Assembly: GCA_020047775.1 (NCBI GenBank)
Contig: JAIFNK010000293.1
Location: 1-10,613, forward strand
Origin: Akkermansia sp.
GTDB taxonomy: Bacteria; Verrucomicrobiota; Verrucomicrobiia; Verrucomicrobiales; Akkermansiaceae
Length of the DNA: 10,613 bases
Direction: 5' to 3'
Shown here: positions 1 to 7,565 of the stretch, piece by piece
How positions within the stretch are numbered: position 1 is the stretch's first letter
Layout: each line of letters starts with the position of its first letter
The notes under the pieces: generated by a model
What the model saw: only the letters and a program-made list of their open reading frames with translations
Told to the model about the DNA's origin: nothing
The model's database searches: none
Position numbers and translations under genes: made by a program

Positions 1-1054
1 CCCATGCCGGGGCGCTGGCTTCGCGATAGATCGCGGAGCTGGAGGCGATTTCGGAAATCTTGATGGTCCCTTCGGTGCCCATGAAGCTCTCCCAGAAACC
101 GCCGCCGGAGCTGGTGGTGGTGAGTACCTGGTAGAACGCGCGCACGCCGCCTTGCGGGGTGTCGAATTCGAAGATGGCCATGACGTTGTCGAAGTGCTCG
201 CGGGTCTTGAAGTAATCGTTTCCACCGGAGGCGTAAACGGACTTGGGTGCGACGCCGAGGAACCAGCCGAAGATGTCGATCTGGTGGGCTCCGAGGTCGG
301 AAATGGGGCCGCCGGAGAGATCGCGGAAGGTGCGCCAGTTCATGAACTGCTGCATGTCCTTGAAGCCGTATTTACTTAGGATGTCGGACTTGATCGCGAG
401 TTTCGGATTGAAGCCGATGTCTTGGGACGAGTTGACGGCGCGGTTCCACTGGGCGTTGATGTTGACGATCTGGCCGCAGATTTTGTGGCCGTTGATCAAC
501 TTGTCCAAGGTGTAGCGGTAGCGCGGGTTGCTGCGGCGCTGGTGGCCGATCTGGCAGAGTTTGCCGGATTTTTCCATGGCCTTCACCATGGCGCGGGCAC
601 CGTCGATGGTGTTTGACATCATTTTCTCGCAATAGACGTTCAACCCGGCTTCGAGGCACTTCACGGTGTGCGGGGAGTGCCAGAAATCCGGTGTGGCGAC
701 GATGACGGCGTCCAGGCCCTTCTCGGTGGCGAGCATTTCATCGATGTCGATGTAGCCCTTGGGCGTGTGGCCTTGAAGGGCGCGGACCTTGGCGATACCA
801 CCCTTGAGGTTGTAATCCCAAATGTCGCAGACGGCCTGGAAGTGGATGCCTGGGATGTTGGACATCGCCTCGAACAGGACGCGGCCCTGTTTGCCCATGC
901 CGACGAGGGCGACGTGGATGGCGTCCGGGCCGGCGGTGGATTGGTTGGCGGCGCGGAGGATATTGGGAGCGCCGAGCACGAGTCCCGCGCCGACGCCGGC
1001 GACGGTTTTCGAGAGGAAGTCGCGGCGGTTGACTGTGGGTAGTGGGTCGTTCAT
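1..1054 (-). CDS. Gfo/Idh/MocA family oxidoreductase A, Tat signal, 3' end outside window
   Basis: The reading frame is open from ATG at 1054 to the left edge (351 residues visible, no stop reached). The N-terminus carries a twin-arginine motif (NRRDFL, residues 9-14) followed by a hydrophobic stretch to about residue 30, so export by Tat is likely. The Rossmann nucleotide-binding loop is GMGKQG (52-57), and ATPDFWHSP (120-128) is the usual strand-end motif. The normal EKP motif reads EKM (143-145): the lysine is kept but proline is replaced. GHQRRSNPRY (170-179) and SDLGAHQID (252-260) match the C-terminal substrate domain of this family. It starts 4 bp after the DoxX-like gene stops, so the two are probably co-transcribed. 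No Shine-Dalgarno sequence is visible. The family oxidises or reduces sugars and polyols with NAD(P); the substrate cannot be told, and a GH109-like glycosidase role cannot be excluded. Confidence 0.92.
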   Translation of the reverse strand, partial: MNDPLPTVNRRDFLSKTVAGVGAGLVLGAPNILRAANQSTAGPDAIHVALVGMGKQGRVLFEAMSNIPGIHFQAVCDIWDYNLKGGIAKVRALQGHTPKGYIDIDEMLATEKGLDAVIVATPDFWHSPHTVKCLEAGLNVYCEKMMSNTIDGARAMVKAMEKSGKLCQIGHQRRSNPRYRYTLDKLINGHKICGQIVNINAQWNRAVNSSQDIGFNPKLAIKSDILSKYGFKDMQQFMNWRTFRDLSGGPISDLGAHQIDIFGWFLGVAPKSVYASGGNDYFKTREHFDNVMAIFEFDTPQGGVRAFYQVLTTTSSGGGFWESFMGTEGTIKISEIASSSAIYREASAPAW

Positions 1055-1058
1055 GGGA

Positions 1059-1580
1059 TTACCATTTTTTGAGGATTGCGAAGCGGTTGTGTTCGGCAAG
1101 GGCGAGTGCCATGACGATGAGGATCATGTGAATGCCGAGCCATGAGACACCTTCGTCTTGTTTGATCAAAATCAAGCCCCAAGTGAGGCTGACGTAGAGC
1201 AGGCCCAGCAGGAAGAGCGAGGTGCGGTTGGCGATGCCGAGCAGGATGGTAAGTCCAAGGATCAGCAGCGTGGGGCCGAGGATCTTGTCGTAGAGCGGCA
1301 GCGCGAACTTCATCATCAGCGGCTCGGCCTGGAACTTCGACATGAGTGCTTCCGGCACGCCGTGGTAGTTTTCCAGGGCGTATTGTTTGACGGAGCCGGC
1401 GGCGGTGAGGCCGTATTCGTTGGGCGCTCCATCGACGGATACGATCTTGTCGGAGGCTTTGCTGCCGGCGAATTTTTCAACGCCGGTCTGGATGGCGCGC
1501 ACGGCAAGCCAGACGCGGAGGAGGAGGGCTCCGTAAACGAGAGCCAGCTTATCGGTTGAACAACAGGATTCAGTAGTCAT
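1059..1580 (-). CDS. DoxX-like four-helix membrane protein
   Basis: This 173-residue protein has about four hydrophobic segments, near residues 12-32, 93-118, 120-140 and 146-163, with a hydrophilic loop between the first and second. Length, helix layout and the GVEKFAG stretch after helix 1 fit the DoxX / DoxX-like family. Known relatives include the small subunit of archaeal thiosulfate:quinone oxidoreductase and many uncharacterised membrane proteins. It lies inside a run of exported oxidoreductase genes, 51 bp after oxidoreductase B stops and 4 bp before oxidoreductase A starts, which suggests one transcript and a shared function. A role in passing electrons between the exported dehydrogenases and the quinone pool is inference only. 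ATG at 1580 is the natural start and has no clear Shine-Dalgarno sequence (CCGAAAA directly precedes it). The gene is certain; the family call is by eye. Confidence 0.8.
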   Translation of the reverse strand: MTTESCCSTDKLALVYGALLLRVWLAVRAIQTGVEKFAGSKASDKIVSVDGAPNEYGLTAAGSVKQYALENYHGVPEALMSKFQAEPLMMKFALPLYDKILGPTLLILGLTILLGIANRTSLFLLGLLYVSLTWGLILIKQDEGVSWLGIHMILIVMALALAEHNRFAILKKW

Positions 1581-1631
1581 TTTTCGGTTAGTTTTGGTTT
1601 CAGGTGGTGAGTGGACGGGCGATTTTGGAGA

Positions 1632-2909
1632 TCAAATCTTGATGCGGGCACCAAGGCGCGGGTGGGCGGCTTGCTCGGGATTGCCGGTGACCTTTTCGGC
1701 CTTCGGGTCCCAGTTGAGAGGTTGTTTCGAGTCCATGGCGACGATGGCAAGCTGGCCGAAGGAGGCGGCGCGGTGGGCGGCTTCCGCCGGGGCCACGGTG
1801 AGCTTGCGCGAGCGGACGCAGTCGATGAAATTCTGATAGTGACTGGGCGGCTTGGTGTCGAAGTCGGCCGGCAGGTTGCGCAGCATCTCGCGGTCGGAGG
1901 CTTCGAGCTTGCCGCGGTTGACGTGGATCCAGCCTTTTTCCCCGGTGAACTTGGTGCCGCCGAAGTCGCTGCGGACTTCGAGCACGCGGCCGTCGGCGAA
2001 GGTGCCCTGATAGGAATACTTGACGTAGGCGTTGAAAAACTCGTGGTTTCCGGCCTCGCCGGTGCCTTCCATTTTCACGGGTCCGGTGCCGTCGAGGCCC
2101 AGAGACCAGAGCGCGATGTCCACGTGGTGGCCCACCCAGTCGAGCAACTGGCCGCCGCCGAAGCTGTTGTGCCAGCGCCAGTTCCACGGGTGGATCATCG
2201 GGTGATAGGGGAAATCGCCGACGGGAGCGCTGTAAGTTTTCCAATCGAGATTCTCAGGCGGCTTGCCGATCATTTCCGCGACCTTGTCGGCAGGCATGTG
2301 CTGTTTGATGCTCATGCCGGAGGGCGTGCCACACTCGAAGCGGGAAATCTTGCCGAGGGTGTCGTTCTCGATGAGCGCCTTGAAGCGGCGGAACTCCCCG
2401 CCCGAGCGCTGCCAGCATCCAGTCTGCCAGACGCGGTTGTTTTTCTTCAGCGCGTCCACCAGCAGGCGGCCTTCGGCGAGGCCCCAGGTGAAGGGTTTTT
2501 CGCCGTAAACATCCTTGCCGGCGTTGGCGCAGTCGATGCCGATGCGGGCGTGCCAGTGGTCCGGGGTGGCGAGGCTGACGACGTCGAGGCCGGGGTGCTG
2601 GAGCAGGTCGGCGTGGTGGGCGTAGATTTTACAATCCGTGTTCTTATAAAACGCATCCACCTTGGCCTTGGCTTTGGCGGCTTGGTTGGAATCCACATCA
2701 CAGACGGCGACGACGCGGACGCCCTTGATGTTGAGGAAATTCGTCATGTTTCCGCTCCCCTGGCCGCCGACTCCGACGCAGCCCATGACGATGTCGTCAT
2801 TGGGCGAGCCCTCTTGGGCGCGCAGGAAAGCCATGGGCGCGAGGCCGAGGGCGGTGACAGTGGTGGCAAGGAATTTCCGGCGGGCGATGGGCTGGGAGAC
2901 GGGGGACAT
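1632..2909 (-). CDS. Gfo/Idh/MocA family oxidoreductase B, Tat signal
   Basis: The 425-residue protein begins with a Tat signal (ARRKFLATT, residues 9-17, then a hydrophobic region to about 29, AQ at 31-32). The Rossmann glycine loop is GVGGQGSGN (46-54), the strand-end motif is LATPDHWHA (113-121), and the intact catalytic-lysine motif is GEKPF (136-140). QTGCWQRSG (162-170) corresponds to the GTQRR region of relatives. LLDWVGHHVDIALW (255-268) is the conserved histidine/aspartate region of the C-terminal domain. Length is normal for exported members of this family. It starts 40 bp after oxidoreductase C stops, on the same strand. The ATG at 2909 puts the twin arginines at residues 10-11, where they are expected. 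Likely an NAD(P)-dependent sugar or polyol dehydrogenase acting in the periplasm; a GH109-type hydrolase is the main alternative. Its substrate is unknown. Confidence 0.94.
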   Translation of the reverse strand: MSPVSQPIARRKFLATTVTALGLAPMAFLRAQEGSPNDDIVMGCVGVGGQGSGNMTNFLNIKGVRVVAVCDVDSNQAAKAKAKVDAFYKNTDCKIYAHHADLLQHPGLDVVSLATPDHWHARIGIDCANAGKDVYGEKPFTWGLAEGRLLVDALKKNNRVWQTGCWQRSGGEFRRFKALIENDTLGKISRFECGTPSGMSIKQHMPADKVAEMIGKPPENLDWKTYSAPVGDFPYHPMIHPWNWRWHNSFGGGQLLDWVGHHVDIALWSLGLDGTGPVKMEGTGEAGNHEFFNAYVKYSYQGTFADGRVLEVRSDFGGTKFTGEKGWIHVNRGKLEASDREMLRNLPADFDTKPPSHYQNFIDCVRSRKLTVAPAEAAHRAASFGQLAIVAMDSKQPLNWDPKAEKVTGNPEQAAHPRLGARIKI

Positions 2910-2949
2910 GGGAATGATTGATTTAACTGAAACCGTTGTGGTCTATCCC

Positions 2950-4311
2950 TTACGCGAGCTTGGGTTCCCAACCGGCACGATAGGTGCGCTTGAGCATGGC
3001 TTTCACCTCGGGCAGGCCGCGGGCTTCCATGGCTTTCATGTTCCAGTCGATCTTCTTGCCAAGGCGGACGGCGAGGTTGCCGACGAGCACCATCTCGGTG
3101 AGCGGTCCGGCGTGGTCCACGAAGTTGGAGATCGGCTTGGGTCCCTCGCCCCGGACTGCGCGGCAAAGTTCCTGAGTTGGTCCGCCGACGACGCGGGCAT
3201 AGACTTTTTCGATTTTGTCGGGTTCGGCACGCACACCATTCCGGAAGAGAACGGGGGCTACGCCGCAGTAGGCGTCGTTGACGAACAGGACGCCCGTGGT
3301 GCCGACGAAGACCTGGCCGAAGCCTTCGTTGAGTTTCAGATCCGCCGGGATTCCGGGCGGGCGGACGAATTCCTTGTCGTTGTTCGGGTCGTTCACGCCG
3401 TCCTGCCAGATGACTTTGACGGCCGCGCGTTTGCCCTTGGCTGGAAATTGATAGACGATGGTGGAGCGCTTGGGAGCGGTGTTTTCATCGAATTCGGAAA
3501 CCTTGCTGGCCTCGACCACGAAGTCTCCTTCAAGATTGAGCGCCCAAAACGCGGAGTTCATGCTGTGGCAGCCGATGTCGCCGAGCGCACCGCAGCCGTA
3601 GTCCCAGAATCCGCGCCATTTGAAGGGGTGGATGGCCGGGCTGTAGGGCCGGTCGGTGGCGCAGGTGCCTTGCCAGACGTCCCAGTTGATGTTTTCGGGC
3701 ACCGGGGTGACCGGTGGAAACTCGAGCCCCTTGCCCTGCGGCCAGATCGGGCGGTTGGTCCAGTAATGGACTTCCGTCACGTCGCCGATCATGCCGGACT
3801 CGATCCATTCGCGCAGGACGCGGGTGCCCTGCATGGTGGCTCCCTGGTTGCCCATGACGGTGAGCACGTTCTTTTTCTTGGCATACTCGGCCAGCGCGCG
3901 GGCTTCCCAAAGGTTGTTGCACAGCGGCTTCTGGACCATCACGGGCTTGCCGTGGCGGATGGCCTCGATCGCGATCGGGAAGTGCATGTGGTCCGGCGTG
4001 GAAACGGTGACGACGTCGATCTGGTCCGCCACGCTCGCAAACATCTCGCGGTAGTCGGAAAAAACCTTGGCATCGGGAAACTTCGCCAGGGCTTTCTCGG
4101 TTTGGCGACCGTCGATGTCGCACAGGAAGGCGATGCGGTTGCCGTTGGAGATTTCGGAAATGTCGCTCGCACCCTTTCCGCCGCAGCCGATGGCGGCGAC
4201 GTTGAGCTGTTTGAGGGCTTTTTCCTGCCCGAAGAGCAAGTTAGGGGCGAACGCGGTGCCGGCTAAGGCGGCGGCGGACTTGATGAAACTGCGGCGAGTG
4301 GGGTCTTGCAT
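2950..4311 (-). CDS. Gfo/Idh/MocA family oxidoreductase C, Tat signal, first gene of the operon
   Basis: The 453-residue protein starts MQDPTRRSFIKS, a short Tat n-region, followed by a hydrophobic core and a likely cleavage zone near residues 28-30. The glycine loop is GCGGKGASD (42-50), the strand-end motif is STPDHMHFP (104-112), and the catalytic-lysine motif is QKP (127-129) within VMVQKPLCNN. YGCGALGDIGCHSMN (238-252) is the conserved motif of the C-terminal domain. The QKP-LCNN and GDIGCHSMN forms differ from those in the other three copies, so it probably belongs to a separate subfamily and is not a recent duplicate. It is the first gene of the minus-strand run, 125 bp after the Fur-family gene. 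The substrate is unknown; periplasmic sugar oxidation or reduction is inferred from family and signal. Confidence 0.94.
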   Translation of the reverse strand: MQDPTRRSFIKSAAALAGTAFAPNLLFGQEKALKQLNVAAIGCGGKGASDISEISNGNRIAFLCDIDGRQTEKALAKFPDAKVFSDYREMFASVADQIDVVTVSTPDHMHFPIAIEAIRHGKPVMVQKPLCNNLWEARALAEYAKKKNVLTVMGNQGATMQGTRVLREWIESGMIGDVTEVHYWTNRPIWPQGKGLEFPPVTPVPENINWDVWQGTCATDRPYSPAIHPFKWRGFWDYGCGALGDIGCHSMNSAFWALNLEGDFVVEASKVSEFDENTAPKRSTIVYQFPAKGKRAAVKVIWQDGVNDPNNDKEFVRPPGIPADLKLNEGFGQVFVGTTGVLFVNDAYCGVAPVLFRNGVRAEPDKIEKVYARVVGGPTQELCRAVRGEGPKPISNFVDHAGPLTEMVLVGNLAVRLGKKIDWNMKAMEARGLPEVKAMLKRTYRAGWEPKLA

Positions 4312-4392
4312 GGTGATTCGTCGGTAGCGATGATGGAACTTCTGAGGGTCGTTTACGTCCGGGTGGATTGATTTTTTTCGCCAGAGTGACGG

Positions 4393-4423
4393 CTAATGCG
4401 ATTTTCCCGGAGGGGGGTGTCAA
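4393..4423 (-). promoter_or_regulatory. Possible sigma-70 promoter for the oxidoreductase operon
   Basis: On the minus strand an exact TTGACA hexamer lies at 4423-4418, about 107 bp upstream of the oxidoreductase C start and just past the Fur-family stop codon. The expected -10 position holds only weak matches (CGCATT at 17 bp spacing, CATTAG at 19 bp). The position suits a promoter that would uncouple the operon from the regulator gene. No other promoter-like or terminator-like structure is seen in the 125-bp gap between the two genes, which contains A-rich and C-rich runs on the minus strand. Weak evidence. Confidence 0.22.
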
Positions 4424-4436
4424 TTAGAGGGGGTAT

Positions 4437-4934
4437 TCAGCGTTTTTTTCTGAGCCGTTTGCCGGTCAGGCGGGTGGCGATGAGGTTGGGACAGCGACCT
4501 TTCAGGCGCAGTTGCTCGCAATTCGCCTCGATCTTGATCGTCTGCCGGACCGGCTTGAAACCGAGCCGCCGCGTGATGCAGTCGTTGAGCAAATCGAGGT
4601 GCGAGTCCTCGAATTCCACCACGCGCCCGCAGTCGATGCAGACGAGGTGGTTGTGTGAGGGTTTTTCGAGGAAATTGGGATCGTAGGTCGTCTGGTTGTC
4701 GCCCAGGTCGATTTCCCGGAGCAAATCCGCCTCTACCAGCAGGCTGAGGGTCCGGTAAACCGTCGCGCGGGAAGTCTCCGAGTCCAGTTTCCGCGCGCGG
4801 TCGAAGAGTTCATCGGCCGTGAAATGCTCGTCCTTGGAAAACGCGGCTTTGACGATGGTCTCCCGCTGGCCGGTCCGCCGCAGCCCTTTGCGGCGGATGA
4901 ATTCGTCGAGTCGTTCCTGGATGCTGGCGTCCAC
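4437..4934 (-). CDS. Fur-family metal-responsive transcriptional regulator
   Basis: This 165-residue protein has the Fur layout. A winged-helix DNA-binding domain (about 1-88) includes GLRRTGQRETIV (17-28), HFTADELFDRA (37-47) and the recognition region SRATVYRTLSLL (55-66). A dimerisation and metal domain has HNHLVCIDCG (94-103) with the first zinc CxxC (C99, C102). The usual second CxxC near the end is incomplete: C148 is present in GRCPNL but the second cysteine is replaced by leucine. C119 and C139 are further cysteines. The C-terminus is very basic. GTG at 4934 must be the start or nearly so, because an in-frame TAG lies four codons upstream and no ATG follows soon. It could be Fur, Zur or PerR-like. 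It is divergent from oxidoreductase D and upstream of oxidoreductase C, so it may control either, though no clear Fur box was seen. Confidence 0.92.
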   Translation of the reverse strand: MDASIQERLDEFIRRKGLRRTGQRETIVKAAFSKDEHFTADELFDRARKLDSETSRATVYRTLSLLVEADLLREIDLGDNQTTYDPNFLEKPSHNHLVCIDCGRVVEFEDSHLDLLNDCITRRLGFKPVRQTIKIEANCEQLRLKGRCPNLIATRLTGKRLRKKR

Positions 4935-5050
4935 GGCTGGTTTCTAGCGTCCCGATCCTGTCAGGGGAAGAGGAATCCATTTGAAAGCCCGGCGACCCCG
5001 TCCAGCGTAGTTGAAAGATGCGGGTCCTCGCATCCTTCCGTCCTGCTCCC

Positions 5051-6334
5051 ATGAATCCAAATATCTCACGCCGCAAATTTATTGGAACCACCGCCCTCGC
5101 GATCGGCATGCCGACGATCATTCCGGGGTCCGCCTTGGGGAAAAACGGCGCCGTCGCACCCAGCAACCGGATCGTCATGGGCGGCATCGGCATCGGCCCG
5201 CGCGGGCGGGAAGTGCTGAACTGCTTCCTCGCGCAGCCGGACGTCCAGTTCGTCGCCATCGCCGATGTGCAGGAGTCGCGCCGCGAAATCGTCCGGCGCC
5301 TGGCCAACAGGAAATACGGTAACGAGGACTGTTACAAATGCCGCGACATGATGGAAATCCTCGGCCGCGACGACATCGACGCCGTCCAGATCACCACCGG
5401 CGACCACTGGCACGCGCTCGGCATCATCCGCGCTTCAAAAGCCGGCAAAGACATCTACGCGGAAAAGCCGTGCAGCATGACGATCCGCGAAACCCAGGAG
5501 CTGTCCGATGCCGTGAAACTCCACGGACGGGTCTTCCAAGCCGGCACCCAGCGGCGGAATGTGGACAATTTCCGCTTCGCCGCCGAGCTCGCCCGGAGCG
5601 GCCGGCTTGGGAAAATCCACACCGTCCACGCCTCGATCCTGCGGCTTGTCCCGGACCTCGCCCCGCTGCCCGGCGAACCCGAGCCGGATCCGGCGGTCAT
5701 CGATTGGGACGCCTGGCTTGGCCCTGCGGCGCTGCGCCCGTATAACCAAAAATACGTCGAAGGACGCTGGCGCGGCCATTATGCCTTCCACGGAGGTGCC
5801 GGCCTGCCCGAGTGGGGCGCGCACACCCTCGACCTCTGCCAATGGGCCGCGAACGCGGATGGCACCACCCCGATCGAGTTCGAGAGCAAGGGCGACACCC
5901 TCATCGAAGGCCGCTACGCCAGCGGGGTGAAATTGGTAATGCGCCTCGCCGGATTCAAAGGCGAGGGCGACTGGGTCGTCCCCGGCACCTGCCCGGTGCG
6001 CTTCGAGGGCGAGGAAGGCTGGGTCGAGACCGCGGATTTCGGAAAAATCGCCGCCAGCCACCCTTCGCTCTTGGAGGGCGTCCCGGCCAAGGAAATTTCC
6101 GGCACCAATCCGATCAAACACGTCCGCGATTTCCTCGACTGCATCAAATCCCGCGGCGCACCCGCGGCGAACGAGGTGGTCACCCGCAACGGCCACATCG
6201 CCTGCCACGCCGCCGCCATCGGCTGGCAGCTCGGGCGAAAAGTCCGTTTTGATCCGGCCACCGAGAAATTTATCGACGACGAGCAAGCCAACAAAATGTG
6301 CAGCACTCCCCGGCGCGCACCTTGGACGGCCTGA
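5051..6334 (+). CDS. Gfo/Idh/MocA family oxidoreductase D, Tat signal
   Basis: The 427-residue protein begins MNPNISRRKFIGTTALA, a Tat signal with the twin arginines at residues 7-8. The glycine loop is GIGIGPRG (45-52), the strand-end motif is ITTGDHWHA (114-122), the catalytic-lysine motif is EKP (138-140), AGTQRRN is at 164-170, and LPEWGAHTLD (252-261) is the C-terminal domain motif. The tail STPRRAPW is typical of exported members of this family from Planctomycetes and Verrucomicrobia. An in-frame ATG at 5018 would add 11 residues. It was not chosen because it pushes the twin arginines inward and sits in a small inverted repeat (ATGCG/CGCAT, 5018-5033). The gene is divergent from the Fur-family gene. 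It is most like oxidoreductase B in its motifs. Substrate unknown; probably periplasmic. Confidence 0.93.
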   Translation: MNPNISRRKFIGTTALAIGMPTIIPGSALGKNGAVAPSNRIVMGGIGIGPRGREVLNCFLAQPDVQFVAIADVQESRREIVRRLANRKYGNEDCYKCRDMMEILGRDDIDAVQITTGDHWHALGIIRASKAGKDIYAEKPCSMTIRETQELSDAVKLHGRVFQAGTQRRNVDNFRFAAELARSGRLGKIHTVHASILRLVPDLAPLPGEPEPDPAVIDWDAWLGPAALRPYNQKYVEGRWRGHYAFHGGAGLPEWGAHTLDLCQWAANADGTTPIEFESKGDTLIEGRYASGVKLVMRLAGFKGEGDWVVPGTCPVRFEGEEGWVETADFGKIAASHPSLLEGVPAKEISGTNPIKHVRDFLDCIKSRGAPAANEVVTRNGHIACHAAAIGWQLGRKVRFDPATEKFIDDEQANKMCSTPRRAPWTA

Positions 6335-6381
6335 AAACGCAAGAATCGACAGCCGCGCTGGTTGCGCTAGCTTTCCGGCGG

Positions 6382-7482
6382 ATGAATTTGAAGGAACTCG
6401 GCTGGAACCCGGAATTGGAAACTGCCCGCGCGGCCTACGCCGGAAAGGGCTGGGTACCCGCACGCCTGATCCGCGAGACGATCATCAACTACGGTGCCTT
6501 CCTCGCGGACGGCGAGGAAATCGACGTCATCCTCTGCGGCCGCGTCTGGCACGAGGCCGCTTGCGACGCGGATCTCCCCGCCGTCGGCGACTGGGTGATG
6601 GTCGAGCTCGGCGATGAAAACCAGCCGTCCGTCATCCGCGCGATGCTGCCGCGGCGCACCTGTTTTTCCCGGAAAATGCCCGGCAACAGCTCGCAGGCGC
6701 AAGTCATCGGCGCGAACATCGACCTCGTCGCCGTGGTCACCGACGCGGGCCCGGATTTCAACATCCGCCGGATGGAACGCTACTTCATGCTCATCGGCCG
6801 CAGCGGTGCGAAGGCGGTGGTGCTGGTGAACAAATCCGACCTTTTCCCCATCGAGCAAAGCATGGCCGCCGCCGCGGAAATCGCCGCGCTGTGGGACGGT
6901 GCCAGCGTCCACGTCACCAGCGCGGTGAGCGGCCAGGGCCTCAAGGTGCTCAAGAAATACATTAAAAAGGGCATCACCATGTGCATCGTCGGCTCCAGCG
7001 GCGTCGGGAAATCCACACTCGTGAACCAGCTCTACGGCGAGGATTGGCAGTGGACCAGCGAGTGCAACGAGATCACCGGCAAGGGCCGCCACACCACCAC
7101 CTCCCGCGAGCTCGTCCCGCTGCGCAACGGCGGCATGCTCATCGACAATCCCGGCATGCGCGAGATCCAGATGTGGACCGACGAGGCCACGCTGCGCGAC
7201 AGTTTCGCCGATGTGGAAGCCCTAACCGCCGAGTGCAAGTTCTCCGATTGCAGCCACCGCAAGGACGCCAAGTGCGCCATCCGCGCCGCCGTCGAGGCCG
7301 GCACGCTCGACCTCGCGCGTTATGAGAATTTCCTCAACCTCGAAAACGAGATCGCCGCGTTGAAAAAACGCTCCGAGAAGCGCCAGATGGCCGTCGAGCG
7401 CTGGGCCAAGCGCAACAGCGTCAAAGCCCGCAACCTCGCTGATCGAATCCAGCTCGAAAAAGACCACCGCGGCGACCTCTGA
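6382..7482 (+). CDS. rsgA: Ribosome small subunit-dependent GTPase RsgA
   Basis: RsgA (YjeQ) is a GTPase that helps the 30S ribosomal subunit mature. The 366-residue protein has the diagnostic circularly permuted order of GTPase motifs: G4 NKSD (150-153), G5-like TSA (179-181), G1 GSSGVGKST (204-212), G2 region GKGRHTTT (233-240), and G3 DNPGMRE (255-261). The N-terminal part (about 35-105) fits the OB-fold. The C-terminal zinc knuckle is C285, C290, H292 and C298. The tail is rich in lysine and arginine. The ATG at 6382 is chosen because MNLKELGW matches how relatives begin. A GTG at 6298 in the same frame would overlap oxidoreductase D by 37 bp and add an unconserved 28 residues. The gene starts 47 bp after oxidoreductase D, so read-through is possible, but a functional link is not expected. 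Confidence 0.97.
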   Translation: MNLKELGWNPELETARAAYAGKGWVPARLIRETIINYGAFLADGEEIDVILCGRVWHEAACDADLPAVGDWVMVELGDENQPSVIRAMLPRRTCFSRKMPGNSSQAQVIGANIDLVAVVTDAGPDFNIRRMERYFMLIGRSGAKAVVLVNKSDLFPIEQSMAAAAEIAALWDGASVHVTSAVSGQGLKVLKKYIKKGITMCIVGSSGVGKSTLVNQLYGEDWQWTSECNEITGKGRHTTTSRELVPLRNGGMLIDNPGMREIQMWTDEATLRDSFADVEALTAECKFSDCSHRKDAKCAIRAAVEAGTLDLARYENFLNLENEIAALKKRSEKRQMAVERWAKRNSVKARNLADRIQLEKDHRGDL

Positions 7483-7493
7483 CGCGGCAGCTG

Positions 7494-7565
7494 CGGAATC
7501 AATCACGACAGAGCGACAGATAGTTAGTCAAATGCCGCAATTGGTGATTGCGGGGGTTGATTCCG
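7494..7565. repeat. Nested inverted repeats between rsgA and the transposase gene
   Basis: The outer arms CGGAATCAA (7494-7502) and TTGATTCCG (7557-7565) are perfect 9-bp complements. Inside them CCGCAAT (7535-7541) and ATTGCGG (7547-7553) form a perfect 7-bp stem with a 5-base loop. They lie in the 91-bp gap where rsgA and the minus-strand transposase gene converge. The inner hairpin could terminate transcription but is not followed by a U-run on either strand. Alternatively this is a structured end linked to the transposase. It cannot be decided here. Confidence 0.5.

Noticed and set aside
18..39. Strong inverted repeat (CGCGAT-AG-ATCGCG with flanking pairs)
   Set aside because: It lies inside the coding region of oxidoreductase A, has no T-run, and is most easily explained by the codons there.
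1611..4266. Long plus-strand open frames (436 codons at 1611-2921 and 534 codons at 2662-4266) opposite oxidoreductases B and C
   Set aside because: Their translations are low-complexity, rich in A, G, V and D, and match no family. The opposite strand codes for clear, full-length family proteins. Such frames are expected on the antisense strand of GC-rich genes.
4312..4436. Possible terminator of the Fur-family gene (GCC...GGC followed by a run of A on the minus strand)
   Set aside because: The stem is only three pairs and is followed by A, not T, on the transcribed strand, so it does not fit an intrinsic terminator.
5018..5050. Upstream ATG at 5018 as the start of oxidoreductase D
   Set aside because: It has a weak GAAAG just before it but adds 11 residues ahead of a typical Tat start (MNPNISRRKF) and lies in a small inverted repeat; 5051 is preferred, not proven.
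5435..6463. 342-codon minus-strand open frame opposite oxidoreductase D and the start of rsgA
   Set aside because: It has no recognisable motif and lies over two well-supported genes; it is an antisense shadow.
6367..7092. 241-codon minus-strand open frame opposite rsgA
   Set aside because: rsgA on the other strand has all GTPase motifs and the zinc knuckle; this frame has no family features.
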